This document shows, piece by piece, positions 40,787 through 50,001 of a stretch of DNA of 64,000 bases. The position numbers and the translations under genes were made by a program. Under the pieces are notes generated by a model, which had not been told where the DNA came from, ran no database searches, and saw nothing but the letters and a program-made list of their open reading frames with translations. Source of the DNA: Thalassospira australica (GTDB lineage Bacteria; Pseudomonadota; Alphaproteobacteria; Rhodospirillales; Thalassospiraceae); assembly GCF_000763295.1 (NCBI RefSeq), contig NZ_JRJE01000020.1:124001-188000 (forward strand), in the 5' to 3' direction. Position 1 is the first letter of the stretch. Every line of letters begins with the position of its first letter.

Positions 40787-43591
40787 GTGCTTATAGTGCC
40801 CCAAATGTTCGATGATCGTCTTGATGAGTCCCAGCCGCGCTTTAACCCGCCCAATGCCCCTGTCATGGTCGTTGGATTGCGCCATGCTGTGTTTCTGTCA
40901 CCTGATGGCGAGATCGAGGAACTGCCGCACGGGGCTGCGGCCAAGCGCGCCCGGTCATCACGCCCCATCCTTGTTCATACCCCGGCCTGTGCGCGGCGCT
41001 TAAAAACCGATCCGTTTCCGGCCCATGACCTGTTGGAGCTTTTCGCCTTTGTCCGCCCGGCGCAATTTTGCGTGCCGACCCCGCGCGGCATTGCGCTTGC
41101 GACGGGTCAGAAACCGGCAGATGACCTGATTGGTCAGGCAGAGGCATTGGCAGAGGCGATGAAACGCCTTTTGCAGGAACTGGCAACCCTTCATCGCAAC
41201 AAACGCGCCCCGGCCCTGTCGGTTGCATGGCCGATGGCGCGCGGGCACTGGCCGTGGGGTGTGTCGGTTCTGGCCGCCCTTGGTGCTGATGGTGACGGCC
41301 CGCACCGTTATGCGGTCTATGAGGGGCTTAAGGTCTGGAAGAAGCTTGGCGAATGGGCCGAACATGCCCCACCACCGCCCCCCGCCAATTATCCGGTTGA
41401 TCCCAAGGATGCCCGTAAACGCCTAAAAGACCTTCTCGGCGAAGGGGCTGAGGAACGCCCGCAACAGGCCGATTATGCGTCATCGGTCTGTTCCGCCTTT
41501 GGCCCGCGTCTGCATGATGGTGCGCCCAATATCGTCTTGGCCGAGGCCGGAACGGGGACAGGCAAGACATTGGGGTACGTCGCCCCGGCATCCCTTTGGG
41601 CGCAGAAAAACGATGGGGCGGTCTGGATTTCGACCTATACCCGTAACCTGCAACGCCAAATCGATCAGGAACTCGATCGCCTTTATGACGACCCCAAGGA
41701 CAAGCGGCTTAAGGCCGTGGTGCGCAAGGGGCGGGAAAACTATTTCTGCCTGCTGAATTTCGAAGAAGCGCAAAGGCCGCTTAATCAGCAACCCCATCAG
41801 GCAACCCCACTGGGCCTGATTGCACGTTGGGCATCGCACACGCGTGATGGCGATATGGTCGGTGGCGATTTTCCCGCCTGGCTGACCGAATTGCTGGGTA
41901 ATCGCTTTACCGGCGCACTGGCCGATCAGCGCGGTGAATGCATCTATGCCGCCTGCCCGCATTATTCGAAATGCTTTGTTGAAAAAACCGTGCGCCGCGC
42001 AAGGTCAGCCGAGATCGTGGTGGCCAATCATGCGCTGGTGATGGTGCAGGCTGCCTTGGGCGGGCTTGATGATGCGTCTATGCCAACGCGCTATGTCTTT
42101 GACGAAGGCCATCATTTGTTTGATGCGGCTGACAAGGCCTTTTCGGCACATCTGACCGGGATGGAGGGGCAGGAACTCCGTCGCTGGCTTTTGGGGGCAG
42201 AGCAAAAAGGATCATCACGCGCACGCGGCCTTAAACAGCGCCTTGAAACCCTGATCCTTGATCGGGACGAGCTGCGCGATGCGGTCAATGCGGTGATTGT
42301 TGCGGCCCAATGCCTGCCCGAACAGGGTTGGCTATCGCGCATTCATGACGGATCGCAACATGCCAAGGGCCCGGCAGAGGTTTTCCTTGCCCATGTGCGG
42401 GCACAGGTGATGGCGCGGTCTTCTGATGGTGATCGCGGCTATTCGATTGAAACCGATTGCAAACCGGCCCTGAACGAAGTTCTTGCCAGTGCCGCGGATC
42501 TGGATCGTGCGCTAGAGGCCATGGAAAAACCGGCCAAATCACTGATCAAGATCATCGCCCATATGTTGGATGAAAAGGCAGACGAGCTTGATAGTGCTGA
42601 ACGCCAGCGCCTTGATGCTGCCATTCGGTCGCTTGAGCGCCGCGCCATCATGCAGGTTGGCGCATGGCGTGAAATGCTGGCGTCATTGGTCGAGGAAACA
42701 CCAAAAACCTTCGTCGACTGGTTTGCGATTGAACGCCAGTTTGGCCGCGATTTTGATGTTGGCATGCACCGCCATCACCTTGACCCGACCATCCCGCTGA
42801 CCACATCTCTTGCCCCCACCGCCCATGGTTTGGTGGTAACCTCGGCAACGCTTCGCGATGGCACAGGCGATGAAGATTTCGACTGGGCCGTGGCCGAGGA
42901 TCGCACGGGGGCCGCGCACATGCCGCTGCCTGCCATCCGGGCGGCCATGAAAAGCCCGTATAATTACCGCGAACAAACCCGCGTTTTCATCGTCAATGAT
43001 CTGGGCCGCGACAATCCGGACCATATTGCCGCGGCCTATCGTGAGTTATTCCTGGCATCGGGGGGCGGGGCGCTTGGCCTGTTTACCGCGATCACGCGCC
43101 TGCGTGCGACCTATGAACGGCTGATGGGGCCGATGGATGATGCCGGTCTGCAATTGCTGGCCCAGCATATCGACGGCATGGATGTTTCAACACTTATCGA
43201 CATTTTCCGGGTTGAACGCGACGCCTGTTTGCTCGGCACCGATGCGGTGCGTGACGGGGTGGATGTGCCCGGCGATAGCTTGCGCCTGATCGTCTTTGAC
43301 CGCGTGCCATGGCCCCGGCCCGACATCCTGCACCGTGCGCGTAAATCGGCGTTTCACGGGGCGCGCTATGACGACATGCTAACCCGTTTGCGCATGAAAC
43401 AGGCTTTTGGCCGCCTTGTCCGCCGTGCTGAAGATCGCGGCGTGTTTGTCCTGCTTGATAACCGCATGCCATCACGGCTTCTGGGCGCGTTTCCGGATGA
43501 CGTCGAGGTGCAGCGGGTTGGCCTGCGCGAGGCGATTGAACAGACGAGGGCATTTCTGGCAAAGACGTCGTCAGACGATATACCATATTAG
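40787..43591 (+). CDS. DinG/XPD-type ATP-dependent DNA helicase
   Basis: A 934-aa superfamily 2 helicase. Walker A is AEAGTGTGKT, the DEAH-type box is VFDEGHHLFD, and motif VI is RMKQAFGRLVRRAED. Between helicase motifs, cysteines in NYFCLLNF and the cluster ECIYAACPHYSKCF fit the four-cysteine Fe-S cluster of DinG/XPD helicases. The first 230 residues before Walker A are an extra domain, longer than in E. coli DinG. It unwinds DNA 5'-3', probably at R-loops or forks. The start is uncertain (GTG at 40787, GTG at 40796 or ATG at 40805); none has a strong ribosome-binding site. Confidence 0.9.
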   Translation: MLIVPQMFDDRLDESQPRFNPPNAPVMVVGLRHAVFLSPDGEIEELPHGAAAKRARSSRPILVHTPACARRLKTDPFPAHDLLELFAFVRPAQFCVPTPRGIALATGQKPADDLIGQAEALAEAMKRLLQELATLHRNKRAPALSVAWPMARGHWPWGVSVLAALGADGDGPHRYAVYEGLKVWKKLGEWAEHAPPPPPANYPVDPKDARKRLKDLLGEGAEERPQQADYASSVCSAFGPRLHDGAPNIVLAEAGTGTGKTLGYVAPASLWAQKNDGAVWISTYTRNLQRQIDQELDRLYDDPKDKRLKAVVRKGRENYFCLLNFEEAQRPLNQQPHQATPLGLIARWASHTRDGDMVGGDFPAWLTELLGNRFTGALADQRGECIYAACPHYSKCFVEKTVRRARSAEIVVANHALVMVQAALGGLDDASMPTRYVFDEGHHLFDAADKAFSAHLTGMEGQELRRWLLGAEQKGSSRARGLKQRLETLILDRDELRDAVNAVIVAAQCLPEQGWLSRIHDGSQHAKGPAEVFLAHVRAQVMARSSDGDRGYSIETDCKPALNEVLASAADLDRALEAMEKPAKSLIKIIAHMLDEKADELDSAERQRLDAAIRSLERRAIMQVGAWREMLASLVEETPKTFVDWFAIERQFGRDFDVGMHRHHLDPTIPLTTSLAPTAHGLVVTSATLRDGTGDEDFDWAVAEDRTGAAHMPLPAIRAAMKSPYNYREQTRVFIVNDLGRDNPDHIAAAYRELFLASGGGALGLFTAITRLRATYERLMGPMDDAGLQLLAQHIDGMDVSTLIDIFRVERDACLLGTDAVRDGVDVPGDSLRLIVFDRVPWPRPDILHRARKSAFHGARYDDMLTRLRMKQAFGRLVRRAEDRGVFVLLDNRMPSRLLGAFPDDVEVQRVGLREAIEQTRAFLAKTSSDDIPY

Positions 43592-43628
43592 GACCTGTTG
43601 CGGTTTGCTTGAACCGCTTTGTCGAGGG

Positions 43629-44540
43629 TCACGTTTTGTTTTGTCTTAGCTTGTTGACTAACATCTCAACAAAAGCTGACACCTTAGGCGGTCGAAACCG
43701 CATGGCCGGATAGACAACGTAAATACCCCCCGAAGGCAACCGCCAATCAGGAAGAACACACACAAGCTCGCCAGAAGCGAGCTCTTTCTCAACCAGAAAA
43801 TCGGGTAAAACAGATAACCCGCCTGCCTCGCGTGCAACACTTAGCGCTGCGGGCGTAGTGTTCACACTTAATTTGGCCTGCACCTGAATGGATCGGGTAC
43901 CATATGTTTCATGTTGAAAATCCCATGCCAGCGGATTTTTAAGAGCTGTATTGGCGATATAAGGCAGGCTTGCAATATCTTCTGGCTGCGACAGGGTTTG
44001 CTGCCTTGTCAAGCTCGGTGCAGCAACCAAAAACTGGGCGAACTCGCCAATCCTGCGCGCACGCAAGCTTGAACTTTCAAGCCAGCCCACCCGAATGGCC
44101 AGATCAATCTGATTTGAAACCAGATCAATACGGCGATCCGTCAAAACAAGGTCGATCTGGCATGATGGGTATTTGTCGCAAAATGCCGCCGTCAAAGGCG
44201 CAATGACCGAATGCCCAAAATCGTTTGGTGCTGTGATCCGCACCATTCCACGGGGCTCTGCCGTATTTTGCGCCAGTTCGCTATACGCATCATCTACTTC
44301 ACGCAGAATACGCTGGCATCTCTCATGCAGAGATATCCCGGCTTCGGTCGGTTCGACCCGCCTTGTTGTCCGGATCAGAAGGTTCGCCCCGATTTCCTCT
44401 TCAAGCCGCGCCACCTGTTGACTGACAACCGTTTTAGACACACCGAGGCGGTCAGACGCACGGGTGAATGACCCGGTATCAACAACAGCAGAAAAATACA
44501 CCAGGCGATTAAGATTGATTGGCTTCCCCGTCTTTTGCAC
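43629..44540 (-). CDS. LysR-family regulator of the DsbA/MBL pair
   Basis: A 303-aa LysR-type regulator from a GTG at 44540 (AAAGG upstream). The N-terminal HTH is NLNRLVYFSAVVDTGSFTRASDRLGVSKTVVSQQVARLEEEIGANLLIRTTRRV. The remainder is a substrate-binding-type effector domain (MVRITAPNDFGHSVIAPLTAAFCDKYP, NQIDLAIRVG). It diverges from the DsbA-like/MBL-like gene pair. The palindrome AAACAGTCTGTTT at 44565-44577 in the shared region is a candidate operator. Confidence 0.9.
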   Translation of the reverse strand: MQKTGKPINLNRLVYFSAVVDTGSFTRASDRLGVSKTVVSQQVARLEEEIGANLLIRTTRRVEPTEAGISLHERCQRILREVDDAYSELAQNTAEPRGMVRITAPNDFGHSVIAPLTAAFCDKYPSCQIDLVLTDRRIDLVSNQIDLAIRVGWLESSSLRARRIGEFAQFLVAAPSLTRQQTLSQPEDIASLPYIANTALKNPLAWDFQHETYGTRSIQVQAKLSVNTTPAALSVAREAGGLSVLPDFLVEKELASGELVCVLPDWRLPSGGIYVVYPAMRFRPPKVSAFVEMLVNKLRQNKT

Positions 44541-44564
44541 CGCACACCTTTGTAAGTCAAAAAC

Positions 44565-44577
44565 AAACAGTCTGTTT
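44565..44577. promoter_or_regulatory. LysR operator candidate
   Basis: AAACAG-T-CTGTTT, a 13-base palindrome, in the 99-base region between the divergent LysR and DsbA-like genes. Direct repeats GACGATATT at about 44583 and 44609 flank it. Confidence 0.4.
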
Positions 44578-44639
44578 TATTAGACGATATTTTTTTTCAA
44601 TACAAATGACGATATTGTTTTTGAAACAGGAGTTTCAAG

Positions 44640-45278
44640 ATGCAGATAACTTATCTTTTTGATCCGCTATGTGGCTGGTGCTATGGCGCAGCTCCCGCCC
44701 TGACAAAATTGGTCGAAATGCCCGAGATCGATGTCAAACTTATGCCAACCGGCCTGTTCGCGGGACACGGCGCACGCAAAATGGACGCCAACTTTGCGTC
44801 ATTTGCGTGGGACAATGACCAACGCATCGCCAAGTTGACCGGTCAGGTCTTTAGCATGGCATATCGTAATGACGTTCTCAAAAAGCCGAATGGATCGTTT
44901 GATTCCGGTCCTGCCGGACTTGCTCTGGCTGCAGTGCAAATAACCGCACCGGAACATACATTCAAGGCACTGAAAGCGTTTCAAAATGCGCGCTATGTCG
45001 ATGGGTTAGACAATGCCAACGACGACCTTCTGATCAAAATTCTGCGTGATATTGACCTTGGTGCAGCAGCAAATCTGCTGGCCAAGCCGACGCCTGAATT
45101 ACGCGCGAGCTATCAGGATGCCACTGAACAGGCACAACGTCTTATGCAACGCTTCGGGTTGCGCGGCGTGCCATCCCTGCTGGTCGAAACGGCGAGCGGG
45201 CCAAAGGTGATTCACAGCACTTTGCTGTACGGCGACATTGCCCAACTGACCAAAGAACTCAACGAAGTTTGTGCATAG
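44640..45278 (+). CDS. DsbA-family thioredoxin-fold protein
   Basis: A 212-aa DsbA/2-hydroxychromene-isomerase-superfamily protein with the active site C11-G-W-C14 (LFDPLCGWCYGAAPALTKLV) and cis-Pro in RGVPSLL (near residue 178). It lacks a signal peptide, so it is cytoplasmic, like FrnE. It probably handles thiol-disulfide exchange. It is followed by an exported MBL-like protein 56 bases downstream and diverges from LysR, so the two probably form one regulon. Confidence 0.87.
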   Translation: MQITYLFDPLCGWCYGAAPALTKLVEMPEIDVKLMPTGLFAGHGARKMDANFASFAWDNDQRIAKLTGQVFSMAYRNDVLKKPNGSFDSGPAGLALAAVQITAPEHTFKALKAFQNARYVDGLDNANDDLLIKILRDIDLGAAANLLAKPTPELRASYQDATEQAQRLMQRFGLRGVPSLLVETASGPKVIHSTLLYGDIAQLTKELNEVCA

Positions 45279-45334
45279 CAATCTTCTCGCTGAACAACGG
45301 CGCATAAATGCACTGCACTACGAGGAAACCAACG

Positions 45335-46243
45335 ATGACAACCAGAAGAGAACTTCTCAAATCTACCCTTGCGGCGGCGGCTTTCGCTACTGTCGCGCAA
45401 ACTCCGCTTGGGCACGCTTTCGCTGCGACGGGGAACAGTCTCGGCTGGCAACATTTCCCGGCCGGACCAAACGGCTTCTATCGTGCGCCCGTACTTTTGA
45501 CCGGTGCCACCGAAACATTGCTGATTGACGGCGGATTTTCCTATCCTGATGGCGCTGCAATTGTCGACGCAATCAGCAAAAGCGGCAAAAAACTGACCAC
45601 AATCTATATCAGCCAGTCAGATCCCGATTATTACTTCAGCTTAAAACCGATCCACGAAGCGTTCCCGGATGCCAAAGTTATTGCGTCCTCCGAAACGATT
45701 GCGGCGATCAAAGGCAATATCGAGAAGAAGCTCGCCGTTTGGGGGCCAAAACTTGGCGAAAATGGACCTCAAACCATGGATGATATTGTCATGCCGGATG
45801 TGTTTGATGGTGATACCCTCACGGTTGATGGCGAAACGGTCGAAATCATCACTGTCGATAGTATGAAAAATCGCCGCTATCTCTGGGTTCCGTCACTTGG
45901 TGCCATTTTTGGCGGTGTTTTGATCTTCTCGGGCGTTCATGTATGGACTGCCGACACGCCAACCACTGCAATCCGTCAAGAATGGATCGAAATTCTTGAC
46001 AAACTTGCAACCCGCAATCCCAAAACCGTTGTGCCCGGACATATGACCGCTGACAGTACAACCGACATCGGCGGCATTCTGCACACAAAGAACTACTTGA
46101 TCGCCTTCGACGAAGAACTGCCCAAGGCAGCGAACGCGGCAGAACTGAAAGCGGCAATGGAAGCACGTTTCCCCAACCTTGGCATGGGTATTGCCCTTGA
46201 CATCGGGTCAAAAGTTGCCACTGGCGAAATGACTTGGGGATAG
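45335..46243 (+). CDS. Exported MBL-fold protein with altered metal site
   Basis: A 302-aa protein (start at 45335 with GAGGAAA upstream). The N-terminus TTRRELLKSTLAAAAFATVA is a Tat-type signal peptide. The body is a metallo-beta-lactamase fold (TLLIDGGFSYPDGAAIVDAI, VVPGHMTADST). The canonical THxHxDH is YISQSDPDYYF, so the motif reads S93-Q94-S-D96-P-D98-Y99 and three of four usual ligands are changed. D98 and the later PGHM His remain. This variant occurs in an MBL subgroup of uncertain chemistry. Export through Tat suggests a folded, possibly cofactor-containing product. Confidence 0.82.
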   Translation: MTTRRELLKSTLAAAAFATVAQTPLGHAFAATGNSLGWQHFPAGPNGFYRAPVLLTGATETLLIDGGFSYPDGAAIVDAISKSGKKLTTIYISQSDPDYYFSLKPIHEAFPDAKVIASSETIAAIKGNIEKKLAVWGPKLGENGPQTMDDIVMPDVFDGDTLTVDGETVEIITVDSMKNRRYLWVPSLGAIFGGVLIFSGVHVWTADTPTTAIRQEWIEILDKLATRNPKTVVPGHMTADSTTDIGGILHTKNYLIAFDEELPKAANAAELKAAMEARFPNLGMGIALDIGSKVATGEMTWG

Positions 46244-46278
46244 CCGCTCCAAAGCACACATCAGTCTATCACGAGCTG

Positions 46279-46311
46279 CAGGAGAGAAGGGTCTTTGACC
46301 TTTCTCTCCTG
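46279..46311. terminator. Hairpin between MBL and P-type ATPase genes
   Basis: CAGGAGAGAA and TTCTCTCCTG form the main stem, with GGTC and GACC extending it around a TTT loop. There is no clear T-run on either strand, so termination strength is uncertain. Confidence 0.5.
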
Positions 46312-46341
46312 CGCTTTCCGATTCAAACCTGATCCCGGGCT

Positions 46342-48270
46342 TTAGACCTGATCGAACGCGTCTGCACTTAAATCCGCATCGATATCGCGCCTAAGCGCCA
46401 ATCTCAGCGCATTGAGGATCGCAATCACATCAATCCCTTCCTGCAAAAGCGCGCCGGCCACCGGGGTGATATAACCCGCGGCCGCAAATCCCATGGCGAG
46501 AACCGACAGCACCATGCCACCAATGACGCTTTGCAAAAGGATGCGGCGCATCGCCATGCTGATGTGAAGAAGCTCGTCCACCGTCACCAGTGATGCTTCG
46601 GGGATGACCGCGCCTGCAGCATCCGCCGTCACGGCACTTTCCTTGCCAAAGGCAATCCCAACCGTGGAGACGGCCAATGCCGGGGCGTCGTTGATGCCGT
46701 CCCCCATGAAAAGGGTTGGGGCCTTGGCGGCCTCGGTCCGCACAATTTCGACTTTCTGCTCCGGGCTTTGCGATGCCAGGCTGTCGTGAATGCCAAGCAG
46801 GTCGGAAAGGTAGCTGACCTCGCTTTCGCGATCACCCGACAGCAGCATTACTTTCTTGAAATGATGGACCGCGCCCAGATGACCGACAAAGCTTTCGCCC
46901 TCCGCCCGTGGGGTATCGCGGAAGCGGAACGTCGCGCCATATTTGCCATCGACCAGCACCACGCATTCAAGGCCAGCGGCCGTTTCGGGTAAAAGTGCGG
47001 CAATGTCGGGATCGGATTTCATCAGTTTGTTGCGATGGGTAACGGCGACCTCATGCCCGTCGGCCCGCCCGCTTAGCCCCTGCCCCGGTTTTTCCGAGGC
47101 ATGATTAACCTCATCAAGCGGCAGATTGCGATCCTGTGCCGCAGCCAGAACCGCCGAGGCCAAGGGATGCTTGGAATAGCGTTCAAGACTTGCCGCAAGT
47201 CTGAGCACCAAATCCCCGTCCATATCTGGCCCCGCCAGGACGTCCACCAGTTCCGGCCGGCCATAGGTCAGCGTGCCGGTTTTATCGAAAATCGCGGTTT
47301 CGCAGGTCGGCAAGCGTTCCAGCACGGTCGGATCCCGCACGACAATCCCGCGCCGAGCGGCGATTGAAATCGCACTCATCACCGTGATCGGAATGGCGAT
47401 CAAAAGCGGGCATGGGGTCGCCACCACCAATACCGCCAGAAAACGTGATGAATCGCCACTGAAATATCCGACAACTATCGCAAACAACAAGGCCGCCGGA
47501 GCAAACCACGCACCGATCTGATCACCAAGGCGGCGAATGCGCGGGCGTTTTTGTTCGGCCTCAGCCATGACATTCATGATCTGGGCATAGCGCGAATCAC
47601 GTGCGCGTTTTTCCGCCCGAATGACCAGAACCGCCTCGCTATTGATCGCACCCGAAAGCACCGCCGTGCCCGGTGCCTTGGCCACCACATAGGGTTCCCC
47701 GGTCAGATAACTTTCATCCATGGAGCCATGACCATCGACCACCACGCCATCAACCGGGGCTGTTTCATGCGGGAAGACAGCAATCAGGTCCCCGATGTTG
47801 ATGTCATCAAGGGCAATGTCGGCAATCTCGCCCGCCGCATCCTTCCTATGTGCGACACTTGGCATACGCCGGGCCAGGGCATTAAGGGCCGAGGACGCCT
47901 TGCGCATGGCAAAGCTTTCCAACACCTGCCCGCCAGTCAGCATCAGGATGATCAGGCTGGCCGCAAGATATTCCGCCAGCACCACCCCGGTGACAAATGA
48001 AATGGCGGCAAGGAAATCTGCCCCCATTTCACGCCTGAGCAGCTTAAGGGCCAGTTGGGCAAGGATTGGAATGCCACCAAGCACGAACAAAGCATAGAGC
48101 GGAAGATCAGCCACGCGATAGCCGCCAAGCATGTCTGGCCCCAGCCACATCAGGGCAAAATGCCCCACCATGGCAATCAGCGTGCCGATCAGGATTGCGC
48201 GATTGAGGGACGCTGACGACAGCGCGTCGTCAAGCCGTTCAAGAACATCCCCCACCGCGCGGTCTGTCAT
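46342..48270 (-). CDS. Heavy-metal P-type ATPase, P1B-5-like
   Basis: A 642-aa P1B-type metal-transporting ATPase. It has no N-terminal metal-binding domain. TPCP (285-288) replaces the usual CPC in the metal-binding helix. Catalytic motifs are intact: TGEP (190-193), D329KTGT, SKHP (366-369) and GDGINDAP. The last helices contain Q610-E-G-I-D614. TPCP with QExxD is the signature of P1B-5 ATPases, linked in Sinorhizobium to nickel and iron export; their usual C-terminal hemerythrin domain is absent here. Zn/Cd/Pb transport is thus less likely than Ni/Fe. HdeD is encoded just upstream, likely in the same operon. Confidence 0.9.
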   Translation of the reverse strand: MTDRAVGDVLERLDDALSSASLNRAILIGTLIAMVGHFALMWLGPDMLGGYRVADLPLYALFVLGGIPILAQLALKLLRREMGADFLAAISFVTGVVLAEYLAASLIILMLTGGQVLESFAMRKASSALNALARRMPSVAHRKDAAGEIADIALDDINIGDLIAVFPHETAPVDGVVVDGHGSMDESYLTGEPYVVAKAPGTAVLSGAINSEAVLVIRAEKRARDSRYAQIMNVMAEAEQKRPRIRRLGDQIGAWFAPAALLFAIVVGYFSGDSSRFLAVLVVATPCPLLIAIPITVMSAISIAARRGIVVRDPTVLERLPTCETAIFDKTGTLTYGRPELVDVLAGPDMDGDLVLRLAASLERYSKHPLASAVLAAAQDRNLPLDEVNHASEKPGQGLSGRADGHEVAVTHRNKLMKSDPDIAALLPETAAGLECVVLVDGKYGATFRFRDTPRAEGESFVGHLGAVHHFKKVMLLSGDRESEVSYLSDLLGIHDSLASQSPEQKVEIVRTEAAKAPTLFMGDGINDAPALAVSTVGIAFGKESAVTADAAGAVIPEASLVTVDELLHISMAMRRILLQSVIGGMVLSVLAMGFAAAGYITPVAGALLQEGIDVIAILNALRLALRRDIDADLSADAFDQV

Positions 48271-48289
48271 ATCTTTTTCCCGTTGGGTA

Positions 48290-48859
48290 TCAGGCCCTGG
48301 AAACCTTGCCCATCGCCATGGATACCATCAGATACCCAAACCCCGAGGACAGCAAATTAATGCCAAGCAGCAAGCCAATCGCCCAGCTTGCCGAGCTTGG
48401 CAGTTCGGCAAAAATCAATATCCCGACAACAATCGAAATCACACCGGAAATCAGCATCCATTTCCAGCCAGGAAACTGTTTGAGCCAAAGCGACATCAGT
48501 ATTTCAAACAGGCCGTACAAGACAAAGCCAATTGCCAGCAACACGGTCAGGGTAACGATCCCGCCAAGCGGAAAAAACGCCAGCCAAACACCAATCACCC
48601 CAAACACAAGCCCCTGAATAATATCAACCCCGCGGCGCGTCGGTGTATCGGCATTCCATGCCCCGTAAAAATGCCCCGCCGCCCCGATCAAAAACAGCCA
48701 GCCAATCACAGTTTTAAAAGCAATCGTTGTCGCAAAGGGAAAGGCCACCGCCAGAATGCCAAGGATCAGCATAATGATCCCGACATTGCGCAACCGTTTG
48801 CGCCCCTTGTCCAGAAGGCCGCGCATTTCCGGCGTACCGTCATTAACAACCTGTGTCAT
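48290..48859 (-). CDS. HdeD family acid-resistance membrane protein
   Basis: A 189-aa protein with six membrane helices of the HdeD family (NVGIIMLILGILAVAFPFATTIAFKTVIGWLFLIGAAGHFYGAW, GFVLYGLFEILMSLWLKQFPGWKWMLISGVISIVVGILIF). Start at 48859 has GGAG ten bases upstream; the frame opens at 48898. In enterobacteria HdeD protects against acid; here its role is inferred. It ends 19 bases before the P-type ATPase start, so they are probably one operon. Confidence 0.87.
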   Translation of the reverse strand: MTQVVNDGTPEMRGLLDKGRKRLRNVGIIMLILGILAVAFPFATTIAFKTVIGWLFLIGAAGHFYGAWNADTPTRRGVDIIQGLVFGVIGVWLAFFPLGGIVTLTVLLAIGFVLYGLFEILMSLWLKQFPGWKWMLISGVISIVVGILIFAELPSSASWAIGLLLGINLLSSGFGYLMVSMAMGKVSRA

Positions 48860-49000
48860 GGCTTGGTGCTCCTGTCTGTCAGATACAACAGAGTTCAACT
48901 TGGAATTGCTTACGCAACAATAAACGACTTAGGGTCGGAACTCATTAATTTTGGCTTGAACGGGTCCTGACTTTAACGCCGGGCCAATAGAAAAAGTTCC

Positions 49001-49906
49001 CTATCTACAGTCCTTTGCCTTGGCTGCCAGGCGCTCCGCCACCGCACGAACAGCCGGTCTTTGTTCATACGCCGGCTGCACCAAAAAGGTCGCAAGCGGG
49101 CTCTTGACCGGCTCAAACGGCAAGACCACAAGATCATGGTTTTCAATTGCCCGTCTGGCAAACGGGAACCGTGCCAGCAACACCCCAAGTCCGGCCTCTG
49201 CCGCAGCAAGGCCAATAGAATAATCTTCAAACCGGCGGTCTGATGGCTTTTGACGGAATTTAACGCCCTGGGCGTCAAGCCAGTGCCGCCAGCCTGTGGC
49301 ATCACTGTCGTGAAGCAAGGTCATATTCGCGATCTCTTGGGCATCCAGCGCCTCCGGGGCCCGTCCGGCAAGCAGCTTGGGGGCAATCAGCGGCACCAGA
49401 TGGTCGGTGAAAAGAACGGTCGATTTGGTGCCCGGCCACTGCCCCTTGCCGCAGCGAATGGCAATATCGGTTTGACCGTCGCTGAAATCCGCCAGCCGCT
49501 CTGAAATTTCAAGCTCCAAGCGCACATCAAGGTCGCGTTCAATATCGGGCACAAGTGCCAGAATCCATATCCGCGCATAGGATGGCAGAAGGCTAAGCCT
49601 TACCACATCAGGTCCGCGTCGCCGACGCCAGGGCTGCGCGCCCTGTGACAGCAGATCAATTGCCGTCTGGGTTTCACGCAGGAACCGCTGACCATCGGGC
49701 GTTGGCCGAACACCCCGGCCATAGCGTTCAAACAAATCATACCCCAGCCATTGTTCCACTTGCGCGACATGACGGCTGATCACGCTATGGGTTACCCCCA
49801 TCTCCGTAGCAGCAGCAGAAAAGGACCCACTGCGTGCTGCGGCCAGCACAGCGGGCAAAAGGGCAAGGGGCGGCAAGGCCGGATCATTACTGTGCATCAT
49901 ATGCAC
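49001..49906 (-). CDS. LysR-family regulator (GcvA-like)
   Basis: A 301-aa LysR-type regulator of the GcvA-like group (LLPAVLAAARSGSFSAAATEMGVTHSVISRHVAQVEQWLGYDLFERYGRGVRPT; SERLADFSDGQTDIAIRCGKGQWPG). It diverges from the EamA transporter, which is the likely target. The frame starts with GTG at 49906, with ATGs at 49900 and 49897. The 95-base shared region shows no clear operator. Confidence 0.88.
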   Translation of the reverse strand: MHMMHSNDPALPPLALLPAVLAAARSGSFSAAATEMGVTHSVISRHVAQVEQWLGYDLFERYGRGVRPTPDGQRFLRETQTAIDLLSQGAQPWRRRRGPDVVRLSLLPSYARIWILALVPDIERDLDVRLELEISERLADFSDGQTDIAIRCGKGQWPGTKSTVLFTDHLVPLIAPKLLAGRAPEALDAQEIANMTLLHDSDATGWRHWLDAQGVKFRQKPSDRRFEDYSIGLAAAEAGLGVLLARFPFARRAIENHDLVVLPFEPVKSPLATFLVQPAYEQRPAVRAVAERLAAKAKDCR

Positions 49907-50001
49907 ATCTCATCCCCAAGCTATGGGCTATGTCAACATCTTTGCATCGTCTATCAGCAAGACAGAAACGCTCTTTGACCCTGATGACAAAGGTTTGCAA
50001 C

